Under the pieces are notes generated by a model, which made no database searches, was not told the origin of the DNA, and saw only the letters and a program-made list of their open reading frames with translations. This document shows positions 17,851 through 26,703 of a stretch of 64,000 bases of DNA, in pieces. Each line of letters begins with the position of its first letter. Position 1 is the first letter of the stretch. The translations under genes were made by a program, and so were the position numbers. The stretch comes from Rhizosaccharibacter radicis (GTDB lineage Bacteria; Pseudomonadota; Alphaproteobacteria; Acetobacterales; Acetobacteraceae): the NCBI GenBank assembly GCA_024508355.1, contig JAMZEJ010000004.1, forward strand, positions 186,001 through 250,000. Reading direction: 5' to 3'.

Positions 17851-19710
17851 ATGAGCAAGGGCGACAGCGACCGAAACGAGGACTTCAAGCGGGCCACCGC
17901 CGGCACCCTGCGCGCGATGGGCGGCCAGAAGGACGTGCAGGTCACGTTCCAGGCCGGGCCATCGCAGGTGGGGCCTGGACGGGTGCGCCTGCCACAGCCC
18001 AGCCGATCGCTGCCGCCGGCGGAGATGATGCGGCTGCGGGGCGCCGCCGACGCCGCCGCCCTCCGGCTGCGCCATCACGATGGCGCGGTGCATGCCGCCC
18101 GCTCTCCCGGGCCGCGCGATGCGAGGGAGGTGTATGACGCGCTGGAACAGGTGCGTATCGAGGTCGTCGGCTCCCGCCACATGCAGGGGGTGGCCGCCAA
18201 TCTGCGTGGCCGGCTGGAACAGGAATGCGAGCAGGCCGGCTTCGACCGGATGAGCCGCAAGGACCAGATGCCGATGGCAACCGCGCTGGCGCTGCTGGCC
18301 CGCGAGCGGCTTTCCGGCGAGATGGCGCCTCCCACGGCGGCCAGGGTGCTGGCGCAATGGCGCGGCGAGATCGGCGAGGCCGCGAACAAGGCGCTGGACG
18401 AACTCCGCGTCGCCCAGGATGACCAGGCGGCCTATACCCGCGCCGCTCGGCGTCTGCTGGCCGCATACGACCTGGCCGAAGCCGAAACCGAATCCGAACA
18501 GGACGACGAGCCGGACGACGAGCAGAGCCAGCCCGATCCGGACGCGGAAGACGATCAGCCCGACCAGCCGCCGACGCCTGAAGACCAGCAGGGCGCCGCC
18601 GGATCGGATCAGACCGTCGGCGCCGAGCCGGAGGACAGCAGCAGCGCCGCTCCGGAAGACGACCAGCCGGACGACGACGACCGGGGTACGTCGGACGGCG
18701 ACGACCGTCCGGGCGGTCCGCAGCGGCCGCGGGAGCTCCCGGATGCGGGCGCGGAGTCGGCCTACAAGGCGTTCACCCGTCAATTCGACGAGGAGATCGG
18801 GGCCGAGGAACTGTGCGACCCGGACGAGCTGGAAAGGCTCCGCCAGCAGCTCGACCAGCAGCTGCTGAACCTGCACGGCGTGGTGTCGCGCCTGGCCAAC
18901 CGGCTCCAGCGGCGACTGATGGCGCAGCAGACCCGCGCCTGGGAATTCGACCTGGAGGAAGGGTTGCTCGACGCGGGCAGGCTCGCCCGGGTGGTCGCCA
19001 ACCCCACGCTGTCGCTGTCCTACAAGCGGGAACGCGATACGGATTTCCGCGACACGGTGGTGACGCTGCTGCTGGACAATTCCGGCTCGATGCGTGGCCG
19101 CCCGATCACGGTGGCGGCGATGTGCGGCGACATCCTGGCCCGCACGCTGGAGCGCTGCGGCGTCAAGACGGAGATCCTGGGCTTCACCACCCGGGCCTGG
19201 AAGGGCGGCCAGAGCCGCGAACGCTGGGTCGCGGCCGGCAAGCCTCGGGAACCTGGGCGGCTGAACGATCTGCGCCACATCGTCTACAAGGCCGCCGACA
19301 TGCCCTGGCGGCGGGCGCGCCGAAACCTCGGGTTGATGCTGCGCGAGGGATTGCTCAAGGAGAACATCGACGGCGAGGCGCTGGCCTGGGCCTTCCGCCG
19401 CCTCCGGACACGGCCGGAATCGCGTCGCATCCTGATGGTCATCAGCGACGGCGCGCCGGTGGACGACAGCACCCTGTCGGTGAACAGCGGCAACTATCTG
19501 GAACAGCACCTGCGCGAGGTGATCGCCGACATCGAGCGTTCGCCCCAGGTGGGGCTGATCGCGATCGGCATCGGCCACGACGTCACCCGCTATTATCGGC
19601 GCGCCGTCACCATCACCGACGCGGAGGAACTCGGCGGCACCATGATGCAGGAGCTGAGCGAGCTGTTCGACGAGCAGAACCGGCGGCTCGCACAGGTCCG
19701 GGCCGCCTGA
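17851..19710 (+). CDS. cobT: Cobaltochelatase subunit CobT
   Basis: A 619-residue partner of CobS. The N-terminal part is helical. The middle (about residues 210-305) is a very acidic Asp/Glu/Gln/Pro-rich linker (for example [20 protein letters not shown]), as expected for CobT. The C-terminal part is a von Willebrand A domain whose MIDAS motif [11 protein letters not shown] begins at about Asp409. CobS and CobT form stacked hexamers that drive cobalt insertion by CobN. It starts 19 bp after cobS, and a small membrane-protein gene follows 14 bp after its stop. Confidence 0.95.
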   Translation: MSKGDSDRNEDFKRATAGTLRAMGGQKDVQVTFQAGPSQVGPGRVRLPQPSRSLPPAEMMRLRGAADAAALRLRHHDGAVHAARSPGPRDAREVYDALEQVRIEVVGSRHMQGVAANLRGRLEQECEQAGFDRMSRKDQMPMATALALLARERLSGEMAPPTAARVLAQWRGEIGEAANKALDELRVAQDDQAAYTRAARRLLAAYDLAEAETESEQDDEPDDEQSQPDPDAEDDQPDQPPTPEDQQGAAGSDQTVGAEPEDSSSAAPEDDQPDDDDRGTSDGDDRPGGPQRPRELPDAGAESAYKAFTRQFDEEIGAEELCDPDELERLRQQLDQQLLNLHGVVSRLANRLQRRLMAQQTRAWEFDLEEGLLDAGRLARVVANPTLSLSYKRERDTDFRDTVVTLLLDNSGSMRGRPITVAAMCGDILARTLERCGVKTEILGFTTRAWKGGQSRERWVAAGKPREPGRLNDLRHIVYKAADMPWRRARRNLGLMLREGLLKENIDGEALAWAFRRLRTRPESRRILMVISDGAPVDDSTLSVNSGNYLEQHLREVIADIERSPQVGLIAIGIGHDVTRYYRRAVTITDAEELGGTMMQELSELFDEQNRRLAQVRAA

Positions 19711-19724
19711 GAACGCCGTTCGCG

Positions 19725-20054
19725 ATGGAGATCCCGCCGCAGGGCCCGCGTCCGCCCCGCCGATCCGGCATCGAGGTCGCGCTGCGGGTCGCGGGGATGG
19801 GACTTCTGACCGGGCTCGGCTTCGTGTTGCCCGTGATCGCCCTGCTGGCGGAGCCGGCGGCAGGCGTGCGGCAGAACCTGCTGATCGGCGCCGCGGGAGT
19901 ATTCGCCGTGCTGCTCGTCAGGAGTTGCGGCCGCGTCTTCCTGCGGGCGACGGAGGCCGCCGAACGGCCGGCCCGCCTGCCCCTGATCGGGCTCTACGGC
20001 CTGCTGGCGCTTTCGCCCCTGGCGGCGATCCTGCGCTTCCATCCGAATTTCTGA
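19725..20054 (+). CDS. Small inner-membrane protein of unknown function
   Basis: A 109-residue protein with three likely membrane segments: VAGMGLLTGLGFVLPVIALLA, LLIGAAGVFAVLLVRS and LIGLYGLLALSPLAAIL. It has no enzymatic motif and I do not recognise a family. It starts 14 bp after cobT on the same strand, so it is probably cotranscribed with cobST. Whether it has any link to cobalamin synthesis is unknown. It ends 12 bp from the convergent decarboxylase gene. Confidence 0.68.
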   Translation: MEIPPQGPRPPRRSGIEVALRVAGMGLLTGLGFVLPVIALLAEPAAGVRQNLLIGAAGVFAVLLVRSCGRVFLRATEAAERPARLPLIGLYGLLALSPLAAILRFHPNF

Positions 20055-20066
20055 CGCGAGTCCGGG

Positions 20067-21518
20067 TCACGGTAGCGGCCGCGCCCCGGCGAGCCTCCTG
20101 TCCAGCAAGGCCAGCAGCCCGTCGATCATCGCATCCGCATCTTCCGGGCCGGTGCGGTGATTGACGATCGCGGCGCGAATGACGCGCGTCCCGCCCACGG
20201 TGGTGGTGGACGGAACGGCGATGCCGCTCTCGTGCAGGTCCTTCACCAGTTCCTCGTTGAGATCGTCGAGGTCGGGACGCCCCGGCACGGTCACCCGGAA
20301 ACAGACGATGTTGAGCGGCACCGGCGCCATCAGCTCCAGCATCGGCTCCCGTTCCACCCTGGCGGCGAGATGCGACGCCACGGCGCAACACCCATCCACC
20401 ATGCGGCCGAGACCGTCCGTGCCGAAGCTCCGCAACGTCATCCACACCTTCAGCGCCCGGAAGCCCCGGGAGAGGTCCGGACCCAGATCGCACGGCCAGG
20501 GCGCGCCGGCCGCCGCTCCCCGGTCGGCGCGCGACAGATAGGCCAGGCTCTGGGCGAAGGCCGCCGCCTGCGAGGGCGCGTCGCGCACCAGCACACACCC
20601 GGCGTCATAAGGAACCTGCGCCCATTTGTGGAAATCGAACGCGACGCTGTCCGCGCGTCCCAGCCCGGCCATCAGGGGATGCAGGCGCGGCGACAGCGCC
20701 GCGAGCGCGCCGAACGCACCGTCCACGTGGAACCAGAGCTCCTCGGCGGCGCAGAAGGACGCCAGCGCGTCCAGATCGTCCACCGCGCCGGTATCCACTG
20801 CGCCGGCCGTGCCGACCACGATGAAGGGGATCAGCCCGGCGGCGCGATCCTCGGCGACCCGGACCGCCAGCAGATCGGCGCGGAGGCGGTGCCGGTCGTC
20901 GCATGGGATCACCCGGAGCGCCGCCGTTCCCAGCCCGGCCATGTCGAACGCGCGCGCCACGCACCCGTGCGCGGTCGCTCCGGCATACCCGACCAGCCGC
21001 TTGTCGACGCCGTCCACGCGAACGGCCGGTCCCGCGGCCCGCCGGCGCGCGGTCAGCACCGCGATCATGTTGGCTATGGAAGAGCCGGTGACGAGGATGC
21101 CGCCGCTGTTCGGCGGCATCCCGAGCATCTCGGCCGCCCAGCGCACCACGGTGCGCTCCACCAGCACCGGCGCGTGGTCGCGGCCGCCCAGGTTGTTGTT
21201 GAGCCCGGCCGACAGCATGTCGGCCAGCATTCCCACCGCCGTCCCCCCGCCATGCACCCAGCCCATGAAACGGGGGTGCGTGTTGTTGATGCCGTAGGGG
21301 ACGATCCGCTCCCTGATCTCGTCGTAGAGCCGCGACGGGTCCGCCGGGGCGGCCGGAAGCGGTTCGTCCAGCAACGCGAGGCGCACGTCCGGCGGGGTCG
21401 GTTGCCAGGCTGGACCTTCGCCCCGCCCCTGTGCTTCCAGGCGATCGAACAGGTCGTCGAGCATCCGGTGTCCGAGTGCTCGAAGCGATTCCAGGCTTTC
21501 CCCGTCCAGACCCGCCAT
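20067..21518 (-). CDS. PLP-dependent decarboxylase, aromatic-L-amino-acid/glutamate decarboxylase family
   Basis: A group II PLP decarboxylase of 483 residues. The PLP lysine is in FDFHKWAQVPYDAG, the aspartate that contacts the pyridine nitrogen is in WFHVDGAFGA, and the substrate-side signature INNTHPRFMGWVHGGGT is near residue 75. Family members decarboxylate aromatic amino acids, glutamate or aspartate to amines; the substrate cannot be read from this sequence. The ATG at 21518 is chosen because homologues begin shortly before the helix ESLRALGHRMLDDL. The gene is transcribed alone, divergent from the alpha/beta hydrolase. Confidence 0.85.
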   Translation of the reverse strand: MAGLDGESLESLRALGHRMLDDLFDRLEAQGRGEGPAWQPTPPDVRLALLDEPLPAAPADPSRLYDEIRERIVPYGINNTHPRFMGWVHGGGTAVGMLADMLSAGLNNNLGGRDHAPVLVERTVVRWAAEMLGMPPNSGGILVTGSSIANMIAVLTARRRAAGPAVRVDGVDKRLVGYAGATAHGCVARAFDMAGLGTAALRVIPCDDRHRLRADLLAVRVAEDRAAGLIPFIVVGTAGAVDTGAVDDLDALASFCAAEELWFHVDGAFGALAALSPRLHPLMAGLGRADSVAFDFHKWAQVPYDAGCVLVRDAPSQAAAFAQSLAYLSRADRGAAAGAPWPCDLGPDLSRGFRALKVWMTLRSFGTDGLGRMVDGCCAVASHLAARVEREPMLELMAPVPLNIVCFRVTVPGRPDLDDLNEELVKDLHESGIAVPSTTTVGGTRVIRAAIVNHRTGPEDADAMIDGLLALLDRRLAGARPLP

Positions 21519-21677
21519 CGTAATTCCTCGCTCGAAGCCGGGGCCGCCATCGCCCCGCCGCCATGCCCGCGCCGCCTGCCGGTGTTGTTTCCGAACCCGG
21601 CTTCGTGAACAACCCGGGGGATGCCCCGTCCGCGCGGGCGGCGCACCATGGATCGAGAGGCCGTAGCGGATCCCCGG

Positions 21678-22568
21678 ATGTTCTTTGAAGGCTTTTCCCT
21701 CCAGCACACGACCATCGCGGGCACGCGCTACCGCTTCCGGGCGGGTGGTGCCGGGCGGCCGCTCTTGCTGCTCCACGGCCAGCCGCAGACCCATGCGATG
21801 TGGCACCGGGTCGCGCCGCTGCTGGCGGCAGCCGGTTTTCACGTGGTCTGTCCCGATCTGCCCGGCCACCTCCCGGAGGCCGAACTGGCGCTCGACCTGT
21901 TGCGGCTGATGGATGCGCTGGGACATGACCGGTTCGGGGTGGCGGGCCATGATTTCGGCGCCCACGTCGCCTGTCGCCTGTCGCTGGACGTGCCGGAGCG
22001 CGTGGAGCGGCTGGCCGTGGTGGAGGTGGTGCCGGTGCTGGACCATGTCGGGCGCGCGGACATGTCGTTCGCGCTTTCCGGCTACCGCGGATGCTGGTTC
22101 GGGCAGCTCCATCCCAAGCCCGAAGCGCTCGCGGTGAAGGCGCCGGACGAATGGTTCCGGCTCGCGGCACCCGACGAGCCGCGGGACTTCTTCGATGCCG
22201 AGGCGGTGGCCGACTATCTGCTGGAAGGCGCCTGGAACGAGGAGCGCCGCGGCCATGGCGCGGCCGCCGAGGGCCCCGTGCCGGCGCTCGACATGATGGA
22301 ACGCGGGCAGCGACGGCGGATACCCTGTCCCATGATGGTGATCTGGGGGCGGCGCGGACGGATCGGCGGCTGGTACGACCCGCGCACCCTTTGGCAGCAT
22401 TGCGCGGCCCACGAGGTGCTCGGATCGGAGCTCGACAGCGGGCATTTCGTGGCCGAAGAGGCACCGGAAGCCCTTGCCGCGCTGCTAGAGCCGTTCTTTT
22501 CCGAGGCGCTCGCGGAGCCGGCCGAACCGATGCCCCCTTCCCGCGCGACACCGGACTCTTCTTCCTGA
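21678..22568 (+). CDS. Alpha/beta-hydrolase with Asp nucleophile (dehalogenase/epoxide hydrolase-like)
   Basis: A 296-residue alpha/beta-hydrolase. The oxyanion motif is LLLLHGQPQTHAMW, the nucleophile elbow is GHDFGAH with Asp92 rather than Ser, and the base is the histidine in DSGHFVAEE. This matches the fluoroacetate dehalogenase/epoxide hydrolase branch. However, the two arginines that hold the carboxylate in fluoroacetate dehalogenases (HDRGAR context) are Phe and His here, and the stretch between DLPGH and the elbow is about 18 residues short. A different substrate is therefore likely. The ATG at 21678 gives MFFEGF, like known family starts; ATGs at 21621 and 21648 are alternatives. Confidence 0.8.
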   Translation: MFFEGFSLQHTTIAGTRYRFRAGGAGRPLLLLHGQPQTHAMWHRVAPLLAAAGFHVVCPDLPGHLPEAELALDLLRLMDALGHDRFGVAGHDFGAHVACRLSLDVPERVERLAVVEVVPVLDHVGRADMSFALSGYRGCWFGQLHPKPEALAVKAPDEWFRLAAPDEPRDFFDAEAVADYLLEGAWNEERRGHGAAAEGPVPALDMMERGQRRRIPCPMMVIWGRRGRIGGWYDPRTLWQHCAAHEVLGSELDSGHFVAEEAPEALAALLEPFFSEALAEPAEPMPPSRATPDSSS

Positions 22569-22666
22569 AAACCGGCCGGAGCCGGTCGCAGCCGTTCCGC
22601 GGCGAGCAGACCGGACAGGCCTGATCCGTCCGCGCCGCGGCGTTTCAAAGGGACGCAACCTCACGC

Positions 22667-25645
22667 ATGTCTTCAGCGCCTGTCCAGCACGCGGCCCGTG
22701 CCGCCCGTAGCCGATTCACGCCCTTCCTCGGCAGTTCGTGGCCTGTCGGCATCTTCATGGTCGCGGTCACCCTTCTGCTGGTGGCGGTGGATCACGTGCC
22801 GCGCTTCTACCAGGGAGATCCCACGGCCTATTTCGCCACCGGCCTTTCCGGGTGGGTGCCTCTCGATCGCTCCTGGATCTATGGCTATGCCGGCCGATGG
22901 CTGGTCACGACCACCGGTCGATCGGCGTCGCTGATCCTGGTCCAGGCGTGTCTGCTCGGCCTCGGGCTCTGGTGCCTGCACCGCGCCGCGCGCCGGCACG
23001 GCACCGGGCTGGTGCTGCCGTCCGCACTGCCCTGCCTGCTGCTGCTCGACCCGCTCAACCAGTCCTACGCCCGTTTCTGGCTGACCGACGCGCCCGCCTG
23101 CGGGCTTTTCCTGTGCTTCCTCGCCACCCTGCCCGCCTTCCTGTTCCGGTCGAGCCGGCTCGGCCTGCTGCTGGCATTCGTGACCATCACCGCGACGATC
23201 TTCCTGCGCGTGGCCTTCCTGCCGATCGCGCTTGGAACGGTGCTGTGCTGTCTGATCGCCAGCTTCCGTCCAAGTGCGCGCGGGGCCGGCCAGAAGGGCA
23301 GCGCGCGGGGCGGAATACGCAGGCGCCTGTTAATGCTGCTTCTGCTGCCGGTCGCATCGGGCACCGTGCTCGGCGTCGCCAACGGTCAGGTCGCGTCTCC
23401 GCCGGCGCGGGGGCACTTCTTTCTCAACTGGAAGTCCGGCCTGTATACGATGGGCGTCTTCCTGCCGGCGCTGCGCATCGAGGATTTCCGGAGGGCCGGG
23501 GTGGAGATCACGCCGGAGGAGTTCGACCGGTTGCAGCTCGGTCGCTATGACCGGCGCGAAGCCGCCGTGTGGACGGACGGTCCGGCCTATGCCCGCTCCT
23601 TCCTGCAACAGCGCCTGCACGGGACGCCGGAGGAGGCGTCGTTCGAGAAGCGGTGCTCGGCGATCGTTCGGTCGGCGCTGCTACATCATCCACAGGATCT
23701 GCTGGTCACCTATCTCCGGAGCACCTTGCTCTATCTGTCGCCCGAGGGGTGGCACGGGGTCCTGCCGAGCGAGTACGGCTTCAACCGTCCCTGGCCCCAC
23801 TGGCTGACCGGGCATATCGCGATGATCACCGGGCGCCCGGTGCCGGACGGGCTCGAGAAGCTGCGCTCGCCGCTGCCGACGATCGTTTCCGCCGTGATCT
23901 GGGTCTACCCGGCGCTGCTGGTGCTCGGCTGTCTCGCGTCCGTCAGGCTCCTGTGCCGCCGGGCTCCCTTGGGGGGCCCCGACATCATCGCCGCCGGGAT
24001 GCTGGCCGCGTTCGCGATGGCGCCGCTCTACAGCCATACGCTCAAGCCGCGCTACATGCTGCCTGCCGTGCTGCTCGCGGGGTGGTCGACAGGGATTGTG
24101 CTCGTGAACGACTGGAAGACGATCCGCCAGCCTATGACCCGACTACGCTCCCGCGCTGGAAGCAGGGTGCGCCCGCTACCTTGGTCCGCCGCGCTGATCT
24201 TCATCATGGCTGGCGGCTGCATCGCCGCCTACCTGATGCAACTCTCGCTCGGCCGGTGGCAGAGCGACGAATACGTGATGTTCGGCCAGCCGCATCCATG
24301 GCGGTGGGACGTGCTGCGTATCCGGCTCGAATATAGTCCCCGGCCGGTCTCGGAACTGCTGCTGCACCTGTACGGCCTCGCCGTGAGCGTGACGGACCGG
24401 CCGCTGATCCGGACCTTCCTGATGCCGTTGTGGCTCGCGGTCGTGGCGGTGGTCGCCGCCGCCGCTTGGCTGGTGCTGCCGGGACGCTCCGGACGTTCGG
24501 TGGTCGCCCTCGCGCTCGGCAGTTCGCTGTTCGCCTTCTGCCTCCTGACCGGGCCGGTGACGGAGCTGTTCTTCTGGCCCATGGCGGCCGGCGCCTATCT
24601 GCCGACCGTGGGTGCCGCCAGCGCGCTGCTGTTCCTGTTGTCCGACCTGTCCAGCCCGCGCCGGCGGCTCGCGGCGGCCACGCTGCTCCTGATCGCTGCC
24701 GGCAGCAGCGAGGTCGGAGCCGCTTTCGCGGTCTGTTTCGCCGCCGCCATGTCGGTGCTGGCGATCTTCCGCCGGCGGGTCGACGCGAGCTTCCGCCGAC
24801 AACCGCTCTGGTGGGCGCTCCCCGGGCTGGCCGGGCTTTGCGTGATAGGCTTGATCCTCCGCTTCCGGGCCGGCCTCGCCGAGCTCGGGTCGCAGCACTC
24901 GGCCGTCACCGGGCATCCGGTGGAGGCCCTGTTGCGCGCCTCGTGGTTCTGGCCGGTCGAGCTCGTCACCGGCGGCGATGCCCGCCTCGGCGGCCTCTTG
25001 TTCGCCTTCGGCTTCGTGCTGCTGTGGCGACGCGCGATGGGGCGCCCGGTCTTCACGGCGTTCCATCTGGCCCTGCTGCTGGCCATCGCGGGCGCCTCCA
25101 TGTTCTCCGTGTCGAGCGCCCTGCTGCATTACGGGGCGGTCTGCTGCGAGAGGCACGAGGCCACGCGCCTGTGGTTCGGCGACCTGCTGGCGATCCTGCT
25201 GGTGATGGCGCTGGAAACCCTCCTGGGGCGCGGCACGGCCCGGTCATGGTCCGGCTGGGCCGCCGCGGGCGCGATGACACTGGCGCTCGCGATACCGCTG
25301 CATGACCGCGGCCGGGGGTTGAGGGCCGACTTCAACGCCCTGAACCTCGCACGGGACGGACGCGACAAGACCTGGCTGTCGGGCCGCACCGCAGGGACCG
25401 ACGAGATGGCATTCTTCCTGCCACCGGACGGCGCCGACATGCTGGTGCGCGGCACGTGGCAGCCGGCCGGGCGTCACGTTCTCGATGGAGACGCGCCGGA
25501 CATGCTGAGGGCGATGGGACAGTTCTTCGGCAAGGACGTCGTCACCGTGTGCCAACCCTACCAGACCGACAACCCATGGATCATCCATGGCCAGCGGATC
25601 GACGCCTGCCCCCGGGCGCTCAAGCCGTTGATCGTGGTGCCTTGA
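22667..25645 (+). CDS. Very large polytopic membrane protein with two GT-C-like halves
   Basis: This 992-residue protein has about 20 or more hydrophobic segments. It looks like two consecutive membrane modules: residues 1 to about 500 (periplasmic loop YQGDPTAYFATGLSG after the first segment) and about 510 to 992 (loop RWQSDEYVMFGQPHPWRW after the first segment of that half). An acidic pair in the first periplasmic loop, as in GDPTAY and SDEYVMF, is the layout of GT-C lipid-linked sugar transferases. No clear single-family match is recognised. Each half ends in a soluble stretch, the second with CQPYQTDNPWIIHGQRIDACP. The function is not assigned; envelope glycan work is a guess. Confidence 0.65.
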   Translation: MSSAPVQHAARAARSRFTPFLGSSWPVGIFMVAVTLLLVAVDHVPRFYQGDPTAYFATGLSGWVPLDRSWIYGYAGRWLVTTTGRSASLILVQACLLGLGLWCLHRAARRHGTGLVLPSALPCLLLLDPLNQSYARFWLTDAPACGLFLCFLATLPAFLFRSSRLGLLLAFVTITATIFLRVAFLPIALGTVLCCLIASFRPSARGAGQKGSARGGIRRRLLMLLLLPVASGTVLGVANGQVASPPARGHFFLNWKSGLYTMGVFLPALRIEDFRRAGVEITPEEFDRLQLGRYDRREAAVWTDGPAYARSFLQQRLHGTPEEASFEKRCSAIVRSALLHHPQDLLVTYLRSTLLYLSPEGWHGVLPSEYGFNRPWPHWLTGHIAMITGRPVPDGLEKLRSPLPTIVSAVIWVYPALLVLGCLASVRLLCRRAPLGGPDIIAAGMLAAFAMAPLYSHTLKPRYMLPAVLLAGWSTGIVLVNDWKTIRQPMTRLRSRAGSRVRPLPWSAALIFIMAGGCIAAYLMQLSLGRWQSDEYVMFGQPHPWRWDVLRIRLEYSPRPVSELLLHLYGLAVSVTDRPLIRTFLMPLWLAVVAVVAAAAWLVLPGRSGRSVVALALGSSLFAFCLLTGPVTELFFWPMAAGAYLPTVGAASALLFLLSDLSSPRRRLAAATLLLIAAGSSEVGAAFAVCFAAAMSVLAIFRRRVDASFRRQPLWWALPGLAGLCVIGLILRFRAGLAELGSQHSAVTGHPVEALLRASWFWPVELVTGGDARLGGLLFAFGFVLLWRRAMGRPVFTAFHLALLLAIAGASMFSVSSALLHYGAVCCERHEATRLWFGDLLAILLVMALETLLGRGTARSWSGWAAAGAMTLALAIPLHDRGRGLRADFNALNLARDGRDKTWLSGRTAGTDEMAFFLPPDGADMLVRGTWQPAGRHVLDGDAPDMLRAMGQFFGKDVVTVCQPYQTDNPWIIHGQRIDACPRALKPLIVVP

Positions 25646-25657
25646 AGGGAGACAGGG

Positions 25658-26125
25658 TTAGCGGGGCGAACCTCCCCTCAACTCGGCACAGGTCGCGCGG
25701 GGCCGCGTGCCGCAGGAACGTTCCGCGTCGGGCCGGCAGGCGTTGATCGCCGCCTCGTAGTCGGATTCCAGCACGTCCCTGGCGACGTCCAGACCTTCCA
25801 CCTTGCGGCCGCTGTCGGAGATGCTGCCGCTGAGGCCGTCCACCGTCTTCTCGTCCGCGTGCACGTTCGCCATCGAGTCCAGGCACGACTTCCCGGCCGC
25901 CGCATCGTCCTGGCGCAGCACGGCGAGCACGTGGTCCAGCCGCCGATGGAGGTCCGGATCCTCCATCGGCAGCGTCACCGGCTTGGCATCCGGATCATCG
26001 TCCGCCATCGCGGGCGTCGTGCCCATGGCGAACAGGGAGACGACCGCGACCGCCAGCAGCGGGGATGCCATCCCCTGGCCGCGCCGCCGACCGCCCGCCG
26101 CCTCAGGCGCGGGAAAGCACCGCAT
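25658..26125 (-). CDS. Hypothetical exported protein
   Basis: A 155-residue protein with an Arg-rich start (GGRRRGQG), a hydrophobic core LLAVAVVSLFAMG and a probable signal peptidase site after TPAMA. The mature part is small, helical and acidic with four cysteines (KSCLDS, INACRPD, RSCGTR, ATCAEL) that could form two disulfides in the periplasm. The start at 26125 overlaps the stop of the upstream lipoprotein gene (TGATG), favouring it over the ATG at 26071. No family is recognised. It is convergent with the large membrane protein, 12 bp apart. Confidence 0.6.
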   Translation of the reverse strand: MRCFPAPEAAGGRRRGQGMASPLLAVAVVSLFAMGTTPAMADDDPDAKPVTLPMEDPDLHRRLDHVLAVLRQDDAAAGKSCLDSMANVHADEKTVDGLSGSISDSGRKVEGLDVARDVLESDYEAAINACRPDAERSCGTRPRATCAELRGGSPR

Positions 26126-26451
26126 CAGGAACTACCGTCCGGCTTCTTGTCCAGCTGCAGTGCCACCGTGCACGGCCTGCCCGGCTCCACCTGGAGGCTC
26201 CCGGTATGGTCGGGGTTGTTGGGATCGGGGAAACTGAGCGAGGTCGTGCCGGACGTGGCATTCACCTCGACGCTGCGGGCGCCCGCCAGCACCAGGCTGC
26301 CGTTGCAGGTGACGGACAGGCTGGCGACCTTGTCGTCGTGGCCGCATCCGGACAGCAGCAGGGCCGTCCCCAGGAGCGGCACGGCGGCAATGCCTTTCCG
26401 CGCCACCACTCTCCGTGTCGGCGACGATGCCCACGGTTCCTTGTTCGGCAT
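26125..26451 (-). CDS. Small predicted lipoprotein
   Basis: A 108-residue protein with an Arg/Lys n-region (TRRVVARKG), hydrophobic LLGTALLLS and the lipobox LLSGC, followed by GHDDKVASLSVTCNGSLVLAG. The mature part is a short beta-rich domain. A second cysteine pair (TCNG, RPCT) may be disulfide bonded. The ATG at 26451 has GGGGAG about 6 bp upstream, the best site in the region. It is coupled to the downstream exported protein by a TGATG overlap, so the two probably work together at the envelope. No family is recognised. Confidence 0.62.
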   Translation of the reverse strand: MPNKEPWASSPTRRVVARKGIAAVPLLGTALLLSGCGHDDKVASLSVTCNGSLVLAGARSVEVNATSGTTSLSFPDPNNPDHTGSLQVEPGRPCTVALQLDKKPDGSS

Positions 26452-26703
26452 CCCGGCTCCCCTCCCCTCGGGCCACCGGGAGGCGGCCCCTTCTGGTCGG
26501 GGATCATTATGGATCGGGCCGGGGCCTACCGGAAAGGGCGCCGGGGCGATGAAGCCAAGTCCTGCAAACAACGTCCGGTGCCGTGCGGGACCAGCCGTGC
26601 GCAGACGACGCGGTAATCCCGGGCCGGAACGAGCTGGCTCATGCCCGTGCCCGCGACGGCCGGGACCCCAAGATGAGCGCCGCCGCGGGAGGTGGCGCCG
26701 ACC

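Noticed and set aside
17785..19578. 597-codon open frame antisense to cobT
   Set aside because: The sense strand is an unmistakable CobT; the antisense frame is His/Arg/Gly-rich noise.
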